Shown piece by piece: positions 36,501 to 37,801 of a DNA stretch of 64,000 nt (positions within the stretch are counted from its first letter, which is position 1; each line of letters opens with the position of its first letter). The stretch covers positions 1 to 64,000 of the forward strand of contig JAPFBL010000559.1 in assembly GCA_026182355.1 (NCBI GenBank). Direction: 5' to 3'. This DNA comes from Hermatobates lingyangjiaoensis. Taxonomy: Eukaryota; Arthropoda; Insecta; Hemiptera; Hermatobatidae. The position numbers and the translations under genes were made by a program. The notes under the pieces are model-generated. The model worked only from the letters and a program-made list of their open reading frames with translations. It did not search any database and was not told the origin of the DNA.

Positions 36501-37610
36501 AGAGACAAGTCATCGGCGTGCCAAGTTTGGCACGCGTGCCAGAGGTTGCCCACCCCCGCACTAAAGGGTTTAATCAGGCTCTGCGAACGTGTCATATCCA
36601 CTGTCAGTAGATGGATTAACATTGCAACATCAATACATTCCCCATCTTGGAGATGTGATCACTAATCAATTAACTTGATTATTTTTTAATAAAATACTAA
36701 ATAATTAGCAATACACATCTTTACTTTGCTAAAAATAAACATAAAAAAAATATTTCAAAATTTTACTGGATTTACAGATTTTGTGATCCTTCTACTCTAT
36801 TTTTGTAGTTTTTTTTTATATCTGTGCATGTAAGTGAGTGGATTAGTAGATGCATATGTAAAAATTTTAAAATGCCCTACAGGCCAAGTTGGTATTAATC
36901 TCAAAAGAAACTCTCATTTTATAACACAAGCTGTACATTTCTGGAAAATCCTGCACAGTGGAAAGTCGACTTTGTTTTTCAAAAGTTTTAGTAGCGTCTT
37001 TGAATAGCAGAAAAACCAAAGAGATGGAAAACCACTTCTATATAATTTGGTAACACTTATTTTCAGACCTGTTTAAAACCTCACCGAATGCTTATTACCA
37101 TATTAAAAGGTAGTCGCCAGTGTACCAGTATAGTGGGGAAATCACCTAGAAATGAACAGCTTCAAAAGGGTTTTGATCTTTCAAAATTCTTTAACAATTG
37201 AAAATATTCTGAAGTCATTACAAGTTCAACGAAATCCATTCCCGGTTCATTCACCTTAAGCAAAAACAGATTTGAGTAAATTACTCAACCATTTGAGTAA
37301 TAAATTTCTCTAATTCAATACAGCTCTAAAATGTGATTAAATTAATTGTCAAAGTGTTTACAAAGAATGATTTACGAAGAGAGTTTTGAAAAGAATTATG
37401 ATTAAATTATTTTCTTTAGTATTTAATGGTAAACGGATTTAATTAACAAAAGTTTAAAAATATGACAGTTCTAATTAAACTTCTGTAAAGTTATTCCAGT
37501 AAGATATGTATTTTCTATATTATTGTGTATAAATAAAAAATAAACTTGATTCTTTTTTTTGTAAAAGAAAATGATACCTTAAAATTGAAGTTGGCGCAGA
37601 TATCTTCCAT
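761..37610 (-). CDS. Nine-exon minus-strand gene for a charged coiled-coil protein of unknown function
   Basis: I assembled this gene from nine minus-strand exons with GT/AG signals: 37610-37578, 35084-34920, 31808-31680, 29925-29698, 22280-22011, 17769-17626, 16785-16675, 1486-1347, and 995 to about 793 (donor) or 761 (stop). The first seven junctions are all in phase 0 and the frame stays open throughout, giving about 475 residues in the window. The N-terminal part (exon 2) is a very charged helix (RQVRRERQRREDD). Exon 4 has a second helix ending FSARFTRNYLCEIRRQ. Exons 5-6 are basic, rich in Lys, Gln and Ser. Exons 7-9 are acidic. I do not recognise the family. The spacing of the exon 4 helix recalls the Moonraker/KIAA0753 coiled coil from memory, but I cannot verify this. 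The upstream RFX-like X-box would fit a centrosomal or ciliary protein. Introns 4 and 7 (7.4 and 15.2 kb) are full of transposons, and intron 7 contains a complete LIM gene on the other strand. Confidence 0.65.
1145..1235 (+). mobile_element. 3' arm remnant of a fold-back family, ending in (TA)n
   Basis: The stretch from the ATTGAACTATAC region through CGTATTTCCAACGAAAAAG matches the outer arm of the elements at 16510-16590 and 20350-20410. It is followed by about 15 TA units (1201-1231). The ribozyme-like inner part is missing. Confidence 0.6.
1347..1486 (-). CDS. Exon 8 of the minus-strand coiled-coil gene
   Basis: The acceptor ggtttcag and the strong donor AA|gtgagt delimit 140 nt. The exon encodes 46 residues beginning DTDGIDKTPILDQ, with a helical stretch MISDIMVQVMSKM. 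It ends in phase 2 and continues in frame into exon 9. The consensus splice sites and clean phase make it one of the better-supported exons. Confidence 0.7.
1490..2747. other. Intron sequence, nothing recognised
   Basis: AT-rich sequence inside intron 7 of the minus-strand gene. The open frame at 1808-2059 (plus) resembles no family I know and has no supporting signals. Confidence 0.4.
2748..3142. mobile_element. 365-bp insertion with 15-bp target-site duplication
   Basis: TTTAGGTGTCTGATA occurs at 2748-2762 and again at 3128-3142, flanking 365 bp that is clearly richer in GC than its surroundings. On the minus strand the insert begins TGTCAAGG and has a small hairpin (GGTATTTTAGTACC). A 15-bp duplication suits a retroposon better than a DNA transposon or LTR element. 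I see no convincing pol III boxes or coding frame, so the class is open. Confidence 0.65.
3325..3915 (+). mobile_element. Helitron remnant: helicase C-terminus and 3' end
   Basis: 3413-3700 encodes, with one stop, the end of a Helitron Pif1-like helicase: IPLIPRHYPFPFKRLQ, then FAMTLTKSQGGT (family pattern FAMTINKAQGQT), then FALSRVRGS (family pattern VALSRVR). The element's 3' end follows. A hairpin CCGTC-AAA-GACGG (3781-3793) is followed 9 nt later by CTAG (3803-3806), the standard hairpin-plus-CTRR terminus. Similar tail copies precede (3331-3428) and follow (3819-3915) the helicase piece, so several tails were inserted or duplicated. It is inactive. Confidence 0.8.
3916..4810. other. AT-rich intron sequence with TA/AT runs
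   Basis: Simple AT-rich sequence, including a TATA-rich stretch at 3920-3990. No exon, element end or RNA gene is seen. Confidence 0.4.
4812..5045. mobile_element. Fold-back element, family R (AGATCT type)
   Basis: The arms at about 4820-4899 and 4925-5005 are near-perfect inverted copies (TGATCAAACCACAATATGAAA against its complement), followed outward by a GATTTCACATAAAC-type end. Each arm contains the ribozyme-like block ending GAAAGATCTTAGTC, but here the CUGACGA core is altered in both arms (TTGACGA and ATGACGA), so this copy is probably inactive. Confidence 0.75.
5205..5445. mobile_element. Fold-back element, family P (ACGT type)
   Basis: Arms at about 5257-5320 and 5370-5436 (TACATCATATA / TATGATGTAA ends) are inverted copies; the outer left part begins ATCATGATTTGTG after a TA run. 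The same family recurs at 56575-56940. The left arm holds a complete hammerhead-like motif on the minus strand (separate entry). Confidence 0.75.
5313..5350 (-). ncRNA. Hammerhead-like ribozyme motif (family P)
   Basis: On the minus strand the order is GCC, CTGAAGA, T, stem II GACA...TGTC, GAA, ACGT, C, GGC. Stem I is three perfect GC pairs (GCC/GGC). Stem III is the self-complementary ACGT, and the predicted cleavage triplet is GUC, the classical one. The only departure from the hammerhead core is the T between CUGANGA and stem II. Confidence 0.6.
5440..5640. mobile_element. Fold-back element, family R
   Basis: The left arm (5440-5515) begins at TGATCAAACC and reaches the core. The right arm (5530-5625) runs from GGTTGAAAGATC out to TTTCACGAGTTTATGTGAAATC and a TA run. 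The right arm lacks CUGACGA and half of stem II, so the two arms join inside the motif. Confidence 0.75.
5473..5515 (-). ncRNA. Hammerhead-like ribozyme motif (family R)
   Basis: On the minus strand: GACT, CTGACGA, A, stem II GACCG/CGGTT (one G-T pair), GAA, AGATCT, T, AGTC. Stem I GACT/AGTC pairs perfectly and stem III AGATCT is a palindrome. Every core base of the hammerhead is present apart from the extra A before stem II. Confidence 0.6.
5660..5850. mobile_element. Fold-back element, family T (ATAT type)
   Basis: Arms 5665-5746 and 5759-5845 (AATTACACAAAGCATGACAC against its complement) are bordered on the left by a long TA tract (5620-5666). A hammerhead-like motif on the minus strand at 5711-5746 has CTGATGA, C, stem II GAA...TTC, GAA, ATAT, T and a short stem I. 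The right-arm copy has lost the first core bases. Confidence 0.7.
5851..6139. other. Intron sequence with a (TA)n tract
   Basis: No gene. TA repeats lie at 6043-6070. Confidence 0.4.
6140..6375 (+). mobile_element. tRNA-derived SINE copy
   Basis: An A-box-like CCCACTGGCTTGC and a B box GGGTTCGATTCTC (6189-6201) have the spacing of a tRNA head. The tail (GGCGAAATTTAGGACTAGCAA) matches the 3' body of the SINE at 10424. It is a retroposon, not a tRNA gene: there is no cloverleaf 3' half and the body continues for about 150 bp. Confidence 0.65.
6376..7165. other. Intron/upstream sequence before the LIM gene
   Basis: AT-rich with no recognised repeat. If the LIM gene starts at ATG 7241, its promoter should lie here, but I see no distinctive element. 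The acceptor-like ttccag at 7160-7165 leaves open a further 5' exon. Confidence 0.35.
7166..7324 (+). CDS. LIM gene exon 1 (or first exon seen)
   Basis: The frame runs into CCVCHGPIQGV and ends at GTT|gtaagt, a strong donor. ATG 7241 begins MASEHSSMGDEK. The upstream codons (AYRENSSRYRADVYGDKKK) are in frame and begin just after ttccag, so they may belong to the exon if a 5' exon exists. Confidence 0.75.
7166..14276 (+). CDS. Three-LIM-domain protein, paxillin-related, CG31624/CG34325-like (four exons)
   Basis: The exons are 7166-7324 (first in-frame ATG within it at 7241), 10818-10991, 13383-13613 and 14169-14276, all joined in phase 0 with GT/AG signals. From ATG 7241 the product is 198 residues: three consecutive LIM zinc-binding domains of the paxillin/leupaxin type and little else. 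LIM1 runs CCVCHGPI - TWHPEHFVCAHC - PYCEQD. LIM2 runs RCHGCNLPI - SWHRDHFVCTSC - PYCGEC. LIM3 runs QCYHCSNPI - RWHQACFKCKNC - PYCQKC. The zinc ligands are complete. The length and the absence of long LD-motif regions match the short insect LIM proteins rather than paxillin itself. LIM domains bind proteins, often at actin or adhesion sites; the partner cannot be read from sequence. The gene sits inside intron 7 of the minus-strand gene, in antisense. Its start is the least certain point: the frame is open 25 codons upstream to an acceptor-like site. Confidence 0.9.
7467..8053. mobile_element. Non-autonomous hAT element with perfect 8-bp duplication
   Basis: The element spans 7475-8045, with inverted ends CAGCGGCTAGCAA and TTGCTATGCCAATG. 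It is flanked by AATGAAAC at 7467-7474 and 8046-8053, an exact 8-bp target duplication as expected of hAT. There is no transposase frame. It contains a run of about 18 C near the right end. A second copy is at 34035-34872 and a fragment at 47230-47475. Confidence 0.85.
8054..8595. other. Intron sequence, nothing recognised
   Basis: AT-rich intron 1 of the LIM gene, with short TA runs near 8395-8415. Confidence 0.4.
8600..8775 (+). mobile_element. Solo arm of the GACCGT family, ending in (TA)n
   Basis: The unit resembles 25560-25690 and 61240-61425: a CTTCTTCTC stretch, ribozyme-like core, stem II GACCGT/ACGGTC, GAA, ATAT, then an outer arm ending at a TA tract (8736-8773). The first core base is mutated (ATGAAGA for CTGAAGA), so it is probably inactive. 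No inverted partner is present. Confidence 0.65.
8790..9000. mobile_element. Fold-back element, AGGCCT family
   Basis: The arms, about 8797-8886 and 8911-8990, read ATATGAATTAAATGCCACAATA against its near complement, with TA tracts on both sides. Both arms carry CTGATGA...GAAAGGCCTT. At 8918-8947 (plus) stem I TCT/AGA and palindrome AGGCCT are kept, but stem II has shrunk to GTAAC, which cannot form a real hairpin, so this copy looks dead. Confidence 0.7.
9000..9170. mobile_element. Fold-back element, family D, joined at stem III
   Basis: The arms (AAATTCAAAACGAAGGAGACAC and its complement) meet at 9065-9080 in CGATATTTCG, the quasi-palindromic GAAATATCG part of the motif; the CUGATGA and stem II parts are absent. 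It is the same family as the intact copy at 33215-33500. TA tracts flank the left side. Confidence 0.7.
9400..9960. mobile_element. Family F arm followed by a long fold-back
   Basis: 9410-9516 is a left arm of the family at 21465-21735, with a decayed motif. 9600-9955 is another inverted pair (CAGTTCTTCAGGTTCAAATT... against its complement), with an inner AACAACTGTCTAG-type stem at 9770-9855. The right arm contains GCC...stem II GGTTTTAAACC, GAA, ACGT, T, GGC: the hammerhead layout with the CUGANGA segment degraded. Confidence 0.6.
10010..10265. mobile_element. Short fold-back and a family E half-arm
   Basis: 10030-10115 is an imperfect inverted repeat (ACACCACAATAAA / TTTATTGTGGTGT) beside a TA tract. 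10150-10240 is a left arm of family E with CTGATGA, C, GA..TC, GAA, ATAT, A on the minus strand (about 10200-10235); its right partner is missing. Confidence 0.6.
10424..10740 (+). mobile_element. tRNA-derived SINE, near full length
   Basis: The A box TAGCTTAGTGGTTAA (about 10432-10446) and B box GGTTCGGGGTTCGATACC (10469-10486) are clear. The body contains the conserved GAGGATGA block and a 3' part ending CTGCAACCTAAAGAG, a worn form of the (AACCT)n tail seen at 42303. The other copies (42303-42632, 51318-51632, 53410-53590) are on the minus strand. Confidence 0.85.
10818..10991 (+). CDS. LIM gene exon 2
   Basis: It starts after tttttgttttag and ends at GAC|gtgagt: 58 codons, phase 0. It encodes the rest of LIM1 (TWHPEHFVCAHC...YCEQD) and the first zinc finger of LIM2 (RCHGCNLPIRD). 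Confidence 0.92.
11000..12360. other. LIM gene intron 2, first part
   Basis: AT-rich to 11840. 11850-12185 is richer in GC and contains paired short repeats (CGGACTTGTTATG / CATAACAAGT at 12082-12122), a possible remnant of the non-LTR element that follows. No host exon. Confidence 0.35.
12370..13040 (+). pseudogene. Jockey-type non-LTR reverse transcriptase C-terminal remnant
   Basis: 12376-12642 encodes the region after the catalytic site: TKWKVVLNPTKSSHVRFS followed by IPYQSRRKYLDVILDLD (family pattern: KWK..lNP.KT...F, then vkYLGv.lD). After frameshifts the 3' thumb follows near 12840-12900 (ENKCARVIARAPWYARNVEI) and SPHPILLVQALNP to 13035. Several frame breaks and stops make it a dead fragment. 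It lies inside intron 2 of the LIM gene. Confidence 0.8.
13383..13613 (+). CDS. LIM gene exon 3
   Basis: Acceptor ttatttgtttcag and donor AAG|gtgggt: 77 codons, phase 0. It encodes the rest of LIM2 (SWHRDHFVCTSC, PYCGEC) and the first half of LIM3 (QCYHCSNPITD, RWHQACFKCK). It is much richer in GC than the surroundings, as a conserved coding exon should be here. Confidence 0.93.
14169..14276 (+). CDS. LIM gene exon 4 with stop
   Basis: The acceptor ctgttttccag is followed by NCEEPIEEATFD...PYCQKC, finishing LIM3, then VDVVKETGVVS and TGA at 14274-14276. Confidence 0.92.
   Translation, partial: NCEEPIEEATFDTLQGNPYCQKCIVDVVKETGVVS
14310..14315 (+). terminator. Poly(A) signal of the LIM gene
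   Basis: AATAAA lies 34 bp after the stop codon. A second AATAAA is near 14450; either could be used. Confidence 0.6.
14330..15478. other. 3' flank of the LIM gene, no feature recognised
   Basis: AT-rich and T-rich intron sequence of the minus-strand gene. 15060-15200 is somewhat richer in GC and may be an old element fragment, which I cannot place. Confidence 0.35.
15480..15815. mobile_element. Family C solo arm and two long (TA)n tracts
   Basis: 15490-15640 matches the right half of family C: CTGAAGA, a stem II remnant, AAA for GAA, AATT, A, GAGAC. It is followed by TA tracts at 15643-15702 and 15755-15803. The G of the GAA core is mutated to A. Confidence 0.65.
15800..15995. mobile_element. 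Fold-back element, family E
   Basis: The inverted arms (AAAGAACACACAGAAATGAAAC and its complement) enclose CTCGTCATGAG. The motif GAA, ATAT, A, GTAGTGAG is present in both arms, but the CUGANGA core is damaged. TA tracts lie on both sides. Confidence 0.7.
16000..16340 (+). mobile_element. Two adjacent (TA)n-bounded solo arms
   Basis: 16020-16160 carries a minus-strand motif CTGACGA, C, AAC..GTT, GAA, ATAT, T (16063-16105). 16195-16335 carries a plus-strand motif at 16230-16271 with stem I CTTC/GAAG, GAA, ATAT, C; its first core bases read CCGATGA. TA tracts separate and border both. Confidence 0.6.
16340..16600 (+). mobile_element. Fragments of families D and C
   Basis: 16345-16395 is the outer end of family D. 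16396-16585 is a family C right half with TCTC, CTGAAGA, C, GGTT/AACC, AAA (for GAA), AATT, A, GAGA, and ends at a TA tract. Confidence 0.65.
16675..16785 (-). CDS. Exon 7 of the minus-strand coiled-coil gene
   Basis: It starts after attatctttttttag and ends at ATAAAA|gtaaca: 37 codons in phase 0. It begins SDSDLEEGEKCLNEVKG, an acidic segment, and is mostly charged residues. The donor is non-ideal. Confidence 0.65.
16975..17455 (+). mobile_element. Unclassified repeat with internal duplication, possibly Helitron-like
   Basis: The segment TAGAAATAAAAC...ACATTTAGATAC...AAGAAACATAT occurs twice (17034-17085 and 17279-17330). The right end is GC-rich (CCGCCCGGGC) and ends GATCAGCTAG, which would fit a Helitron CTAG terminus. 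No coding capacity. Confidence 0.4.
17626..17769 (-). CDS. Exon 6 of the minus-strand coiled-coil gene
   Basis: Acceptor ttattttcag and donor CTG|gtaatt: 48 codons, phase 0. The peptide runs EEKIVQPTEKPLGMVARYKV, then KKPSKRIMKVVPEDEMETL and ends MPPPSL. The mix of basic and acidic residues and conserved-looking codons supports a real exon. Confidence 0.75.
17830..18335. other. Intron sequence
   Basis: AT-rich; no element or exon seen. Confidence 0.4.
18338..18665. repeat. Three tandem 131-bp units with a SINE-like head segment
   Basis: GCGAGAACGCAAG (18349), GCGAGCACGCAAG (18480) and a worn third copy (about 18611) are spaced 131 bp apart. Each is followed by GGCTAC...CT..ATGACT and an AT-rich stretch. 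On the minus strand the core reads GTAGCCCACTGGCTTG, like the A-box region of the SINE at 6140, so this is probably a small satellite grown from a SINE head. Confidence 0.6.
18670..19230. other. Intron sequence with (TA)n
   Basis: AT-rich; a TA tract lies at 18884-18904. Confidence 0.4.
19235..19600. mobile_element. Fold-back element, AGGCCT family, with an intact motif
   Basis: TA tracts (19239-19279, 19328-19385, 19595-19612) enclose inverted arms 19391-19460 and 19485-19560 (GATTAATTTACCGCAATCAAA against its complement). The motif is complete in the right arm; in the left arm stem III is altered. Confidence 0.75.
19485..19522 (+). ncRNA. Hammerhead-like ribozyme motif (AGGCCT family)
   Basis: TGCTCT, CTGACGA, T, GTGTTGAC (two-pair stem II), GAA, AGGCCT, T, AGAGCA. 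Stem I is six perfect pairs (TGCTCT/AGAGCA) and stem III is the palindrome AGGCCT. This is the longest uninterrupted stem I in the set. Stem II is short. Confidence 0.6.
19612..20000. mobile_element. Fold-back with 250-bp centre
   Basis: The arms at about 19616-19676 (TTGCCAACTTCAAGTTTAGTA) and 19920-19978 are imperfect inverted copies. In the centre, at about 19795-19835, GAA, ACGT, C, GGCC is preceded by a worn TTGATAATG core. Confidence 0.55.
20010..20180 (+). mobile_element. (TA)n-bounded solo arm, same family as 16195 and 25725
   Basis: It is bordered by TA tracts (20018-20058 and 20182-20188). The motif region at 20095-20140 has stem I CTTC/GAAG, GAA, ATAT, C; the core reads CCGATTA. 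Confidence 0.6.
20185..20412. mobile_element. Fold-back element, family C
   Basis: The left arm 20190-20252 and right arm 20315-20410 (AGTTCAATGTACATAAACAAAC against its complement) are joined by a non-inverted 60-bp centre. It ends CGAAAAAG plus a TA tract. Confidence 0.75.
20289..20321 (+). ncRNA. Hammerhead-like ribozyme motif (family C)
   Basis: TCTC, CTGAAGA, C, GGTT-C-AACC (four-pair limit; loop very tight), GAA, AATT, A, GAGA. Stem I is four perfect pairs, and stem III AATT is self-complementary. The copy at 30407-30440 is the same with one more loop base. Confidence 0.6.
20405..20680. mobile_element. Near-perfect fold-back, family R, with both motifs intact
   Basis: The arms meet in AAAAACCCAACGGTTGGGTTTTT and contain the motif on minus (20490-20532) and plus (20556-20598). 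The left side ends in GATTTCACATAAACACG and a TA tract. The right arm stops early at GTTTTCC and is followed by a TA tract and (TG)n (20606-20670). Confidence 0.8.
20490..20598. ncRNA. Pair of inverted hammerhead-like motifs (family R)
   Basis: Both 20532-20490 (minus) and 20556-20598 (plus) read GACT, CTGACGA, A, GACCG...CGGTT, GAA, AGATCT, T, TGTC. Stem I has three pairs plus one mismatch next to the core. Either strand's transcript carries one motif and the complement of another, so a full transcript would prefer the long hairpin. Confidence 0.55.
20690..21260. mobile_element. Worn fragments of ACGT-type and family E elements
   Basis: 20700-20800 and 21080-21160 contain CTATGAAA...GAA, ACGT, T, GGC-like pieces (compare 9600-9955). 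21185-21265 is a family E outer arm. No gene. Confidence 0.45.
21270..21465. mobile_element. Fold-back element, family R, centre lost
   Basis: The inverted arms (CAATGATCAAACCACAATAAG and its complement) meet inside stem II (GTAACCGCTTGTTAC), so the CUGACGA core is absent from both arms. TA tracts are on both sides. Confidence 0.75.
21465..21770. mobile_element. Fold-back element, family F, both motifs intact
   Basis: The arms 21466-21591 and 21641-21732 (TTCGAGATTAACAAAGAGCAAC and its complement) enclose 50 bp. Motifs lie at 21589-21559 (minus) and 21647-21677 (plus): CTC, CTGAAGA, C, GGATTACCC, GAA, AATT, T, GAG. TA tracts border both ends. Confidence 0.78.
21770..21930 (-). mobile_element. 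Solo arm related to family C
   Basis: A minus-strand motif at 21883-21850 reads CTGATGA, C, GGTT/AACC, GAA, then AAGTA in place of AATTA. The outer arm ends at the TA tract near 21730-21765. Confidence 0.55.
22011..22280 (-). CDS. Exon 5 of the minus-strand coiled-coil gene
   Basis: 90 codons, EIEEMSYMVESLLKDLKPK onward, then a long Lys/Gln/Ser-rich stretch and YWKKKSAALAKVHFGKP. The acceptor (gatcgaag) is weak. The donor AAAAG|gtgctt is followed by an in-frame TGA nine bases on, so exon 5 could also be terminal. Phase continuity with exon 6 favours splicing. Confidence 0.65.
22385..22605. mobile_element. Fold-back element, family G (ACGCGT type)
   Basis: The left arm (GCGCAATCCGTAATTGTGTG...) and right arm (AATAAAACTTCATTT...GTTTATCCATTTTACCTC) are inverted. 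Five relatives share the outer end: 24812-24960, 35205-35600, 43650-43780, 48690-49630 and this one. The relative at 48690 encloses Penelope-like coding sequence. Confidence 0.75.
22509..22547 (+). ncRNA. Hammerhead-like ribozyme motif (family G)
   Basis: TTC, CTGATGA, T, GAACAC-AAA-GTGTTC (six perfect pairs), GAA, ACGCGT, T, GAA. Stem I is three pairs and stem III is a six-base palindrome. It is the best stem II in the window. Confidence 0.65.
22610..23455. other. AT-rich intron sequence
   Basis: Nothing recognised; no exon or element end. Confidence 0.4.
23458..23665. mobile_element. Old, degraded family R fold-back
   Basis: The arms are recognisable (ACCACAGTAAGAAAATCAGA against its complement at 23640-23660) but many substitutions have removed the motif cores. 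Confidence 0.6.
23670..24800. other. AT-rich intron sequence
   Basis: No exon, RNA or element recognised. Confidence 0.4.
24812..24960 (-). mobile_element. Solo arm of family G
   Basis: It starts with GTGCAATCCGTAATTGTGTG and ends just past a minus-strand motif (24942-24906): CTGATGA, T, GAACAC/GTGTTC, GAA, ACGTGT, T. Stem I is weak. It has no inverted partner. Confidence 0.7.
25080..25500. other. GC-rich island of unknown origin
   Basis: About 420 bp of balanced to GC-rich sequence (for example GGGCGGCGGGGGCCC) stands out from the AT-rich intron. Both strands have short open frames but no recognisable protein motif. It could be the 5' part of a retroelement or a domesticated exon. Confidence 0.3.
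25500..25880 (+). mobile_element. Three successive solo arms with hammerhead-like motifs
   Basis: Plus-strand motifs lie at 25518-25556 (CTGATGA, C, GA..TC, GAA, ATAT, A; family E), 25590-25635 (CTGAGGA, C, GACC/GGTC, GAA, ATAT, T) and 25768-25812 (core worn, GAA, ATAT, C, GAAG). They are lined up head to tail, an unusual tandem of different families. Confidence 0.6.
25900..26095. repeat. (TA)n, (TG)n and one satellite unit
   Basis: The TA tract 25901-25930 runs into (TG)n 25931-25972, then the unit TGTATCGAACCTTC...CAGTACGTAGAGTTC, which reappears in tandem at 27860-28600. Confidence 0.7.
26100..27595. other. Intron sequence
   Basis: No exon or element end recognised. Confidence 0.4.
27597..27850. 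repeat. Tandem pair of ~102-bp units made of (TG)n plus a 69-bp segment
   Basis: TTTTTAATAAAGCTTTTATT...GCTTACAACATG occurs at 27618-27686 and 27719-27786, each followed by (TG)n tracts of different length. Confidence 0.85.
27856..28810. repeat. ~245-270-bp satellite units with increasing homopolymer inflation
   Basis: The block CCAGTAGTTTTGAACT recurs at about 27886, 28131 and 28401, with a further, partly inverted stretch to 28810. Each later unit is longer and has doubled letters and stretched homopolymers compared with the unit at 25975. This looks like uncorrected long-read error rather than biology. Confidence 0.6.
28815..29690. other. Intron sequence
   Basis: AT-rich; nothing recognised. 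Confidence 0.4.
29698..29925 (-). CDS. Exon 4 of the minus-strand coiled-coil gene
   Basis: Acceptor ttcttcacaag and donor CAG|gtttgc: 76 codons in phase 0. It starts VVEIDKSEIEEG, continues through VSLCNIIGQLQEPKELEV and ends in a strongly helical, basic stretch MARRQLEFSARFTRNYL-CEIRRQ. It is the most protein-like exon of this gene and the best query for a homology search. Confidence 0.75.
30060..30215 (+). mobile_element. Solo arm of family R
   Basis: The motif at 30083-30124 has GACT, CTGACGA, A, stem II changed to GACAG...CAGTT, GAA, AGATCT, T, AGTC. Stem I is perfect. The outer end TTTCATGTGTTTTTATGAAATC runs into a TA tract. Confidence 0.7.
30225..30600. mobile_element. Fold-back element, family C, then (TA)n/(TG)n
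   Basis: The arms 30228-30350 and 30380-30490 are inverted (GAAAGATAGAGAAATCAAAAG and its complement). The left motif has AAA for GAA; the right motif is intact (30407-30440). (TG)n follows at 30514-30577. Confidence 0.75.
30407..30440 (+). ncRNA. Hammerhead-like ribozyme motif (family C)
   Basis: TCTC, CTGAAGA, C, GGTT-CA-AACC, GAA, AATT, A, GAGA: all core bases are present with a four-pair stem I. Confidence 0.6.
30600..31670. other. Intron sequence with one worn solo motif
   Basis: At 30918-30956 (minus) TTGATGA, C, GAC..., AAA, AGATT, GAAG is a decayed ribozyme-like copy with stem I CTTC/GAAG. No other feature. Confidence 0.4.
31680..31808 (-). CDS. Exon 3 of the minus-strand coiled-coil gene
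   Basis: Acceptor ttggttttcag and donor CAG|gtactt: 43 codons in phase 0, from KGSPDRCCCKQTQEVDL to QQKHRSYVKQ. The CCC cluster is unusual but single. Confidence 0.7.
32017..32640 (-). repeat. Satellite made of three tandem 198-bp SINE-body units
   Basis: CTAAAGTTTG-like starts at 32017, 32215 and 32413 are exactly 198 bp apart. Each unit holds the SINE body and B-box region (minus strand; plus strand shows GAATTGAACCCTGGAT). The last unit ends with the A-box part (AGGTGAGCTACCG). It is a head-to-tail amplification of a SINE. Confidence 0.8.
32650..33135. other. Intron sequence
   Basis: No exon seen. 33010-33110 resembles the outer arm of an AGGCCT-family element (AGGCTTCAGAGCATTT). Confidence 0.35.
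33140..33215 (+). mobile_element. Family R end fragments
   Basis: AGATTCTACATAAACACG and TTAGTCTTGTTTTCC...TGTGGTTTGAT are the two outer parts of family R with the centre deleted. Confidence 0.6.
33218..33502. mobile_element. Almost perfect 280-bp palindrome, family D, both motifs intact
   Basis: From about 33240 to 33500 the sequence folds on itself with few mismatches. Even the inner segment (AAGAGTCCCGCAGG...) pairs, leaving a loop of about 10-15 nt near 33371-33383. Outer arms carry AACACACAGAAAGACACAGA. It looks like the youngest element in the window. Confidence 0.85.
33409..33451 (+). ncRNA. Hammerhead-like ribozyme motif (family D)
   Basis: CACACCTC, CTGATGA, C, GAC-GATG-GTC, GAA, ATAT, C, GATGTGAG. 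Stem I has six pairs of eight, with internal mismatches like the loops that help natural hammerheads. The mirror copy on the minus strand at 33343-33303 is the same. Confidence 0.6.
33510..34025. other. Intron sequence
   Basis: Nothing recognised. Confidence 0.4.
34027..34880. mobile_element. Non-autonomous hAT element interrupted by a fold-back
   Basis: The inverted ends are CAGTGGCTTAGCAA (34035) and TTGCTATGCCACTG (to 34872). The flanks GTATTCAA and GTATTCTA match in seven of eight bases. It is the same family as 7475-8045. A family R fold-back sits inside at about 34247-34475. Confidence 0.8.
34235..34490. mobile_element. Family R fold-back inserted into the hAT element, with 12-bp duplication
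   Basis: CATATACATATA occurs just before (about 34231-34246) and just after (about 34474-34486) the fold-back, while the other hAT copies (7670, 47365) have a single uninterrupted version of this region. This gives clear element ends: AAAAGATTTCACATAAAC on one side and GGTTTGATCATT on the other. The left motif (34361-34319, minus) is intact; the right has CTGACCA. Confidence 0.75.
34920..35084 (-). CDS. Exon 2 of the minus-strand coiled-coil gene
   Basis: Acceptor gacatttcag and donor ACG|gtaatc: 55 codons, phase 0. YVAASDLEAIYRQVRRERQ runs into a highly charged helix rich in Arg, Glu and Lys, and ends DDCRSSQQIT. Confidence 0.75.
35205..35600. mobile_element. Fold-back element, family G
   Basis: The outer end TGGTATTTACTCATTG and arms 35262-35335 / 35484-35570 are inverted. 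The minus-strand motif at 35332-35296 has CTGAAGA, A, GAACAC-TAC-GTGTTC, GAA, ACGTGT, T. The plus copy has CTAAAGA. The centre contains a further short inverted repeat (AAATTTACTTTGTACTATAG). Confidence 0.7.
35605..36065. other. Intron 1 sequence
   Basis: AT-rich; nothing recognised. Confidence 0.4.
36069..36566. mobile_element. Non-autonomous hAT element, second family
   Basis: The ends are CAGGGGGTGGGCAACC (36077) and GGTTGCCCACCCCCG (to 36558). The flanks CTCTAAAG and CACTAAAG match in seven of eight bases. The outer 30 bp on both sides also pair (GTGCATGCC / GGCACGCGTGCC). There is no transposase frame. Confidence 0.8.
36570..37570. other. Intron 1 sequence
   Basis: AT-rich, no element or exon recognised. 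Confidence 0.4.
37578..37610 (-). CDS. Exon 1 of the minus-strand coiled-coil gene with start codon
   Basis: ATG at 37610-37608 begins MEDICANFNFK, ending AAG|gtatca in phase 0, in frame with exon 2. The frame upstream is closed within a short distance and a promoter-like region lies to the right. Confidence 0.6.
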
Positions 37611-37759
37611 TGTTTGAAGGTCACCGAAATTCGAGCGAAGTCTTTATATCTTATCTGTAATCGGTAAATTAAATCACTCGAGTCTAGTGTAAGCACAGAA
37701 GTTATGTTTTATTAGGTTATCAAATTGTGAAGGTTATGTTTACGTTACGCCAGGACCTG

Positions 37760-37773
37760 GTTGCCATGGTGAT
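37760..37773. promoter_or_regulatory. RFX-type X-box, imperfect
   Basis: GTTGCCATGGTGAT matches the first half-site and spacer of the X-box (GTTGCCATGGCAAC) exactly and the second half in part. It is 150 bp upstream of the ATG, a usual distance for ciliary genes controlled by RFX. Confidence 0.5.
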
Positions 37774-37793
37774 AGGGAGTCCAGATGGTATTG

Positions 37794-37801
37794 TGACGTC
37801 A
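37794..37801. promoter_or_regulatory. Perfect CRE palindrome
   Basis: TGACGTCA, the CREB/ATF site, lies 20 bp beyond the X-box. Together they mark a likely promoter for the minus-strand gene. Confidence 0.5.
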
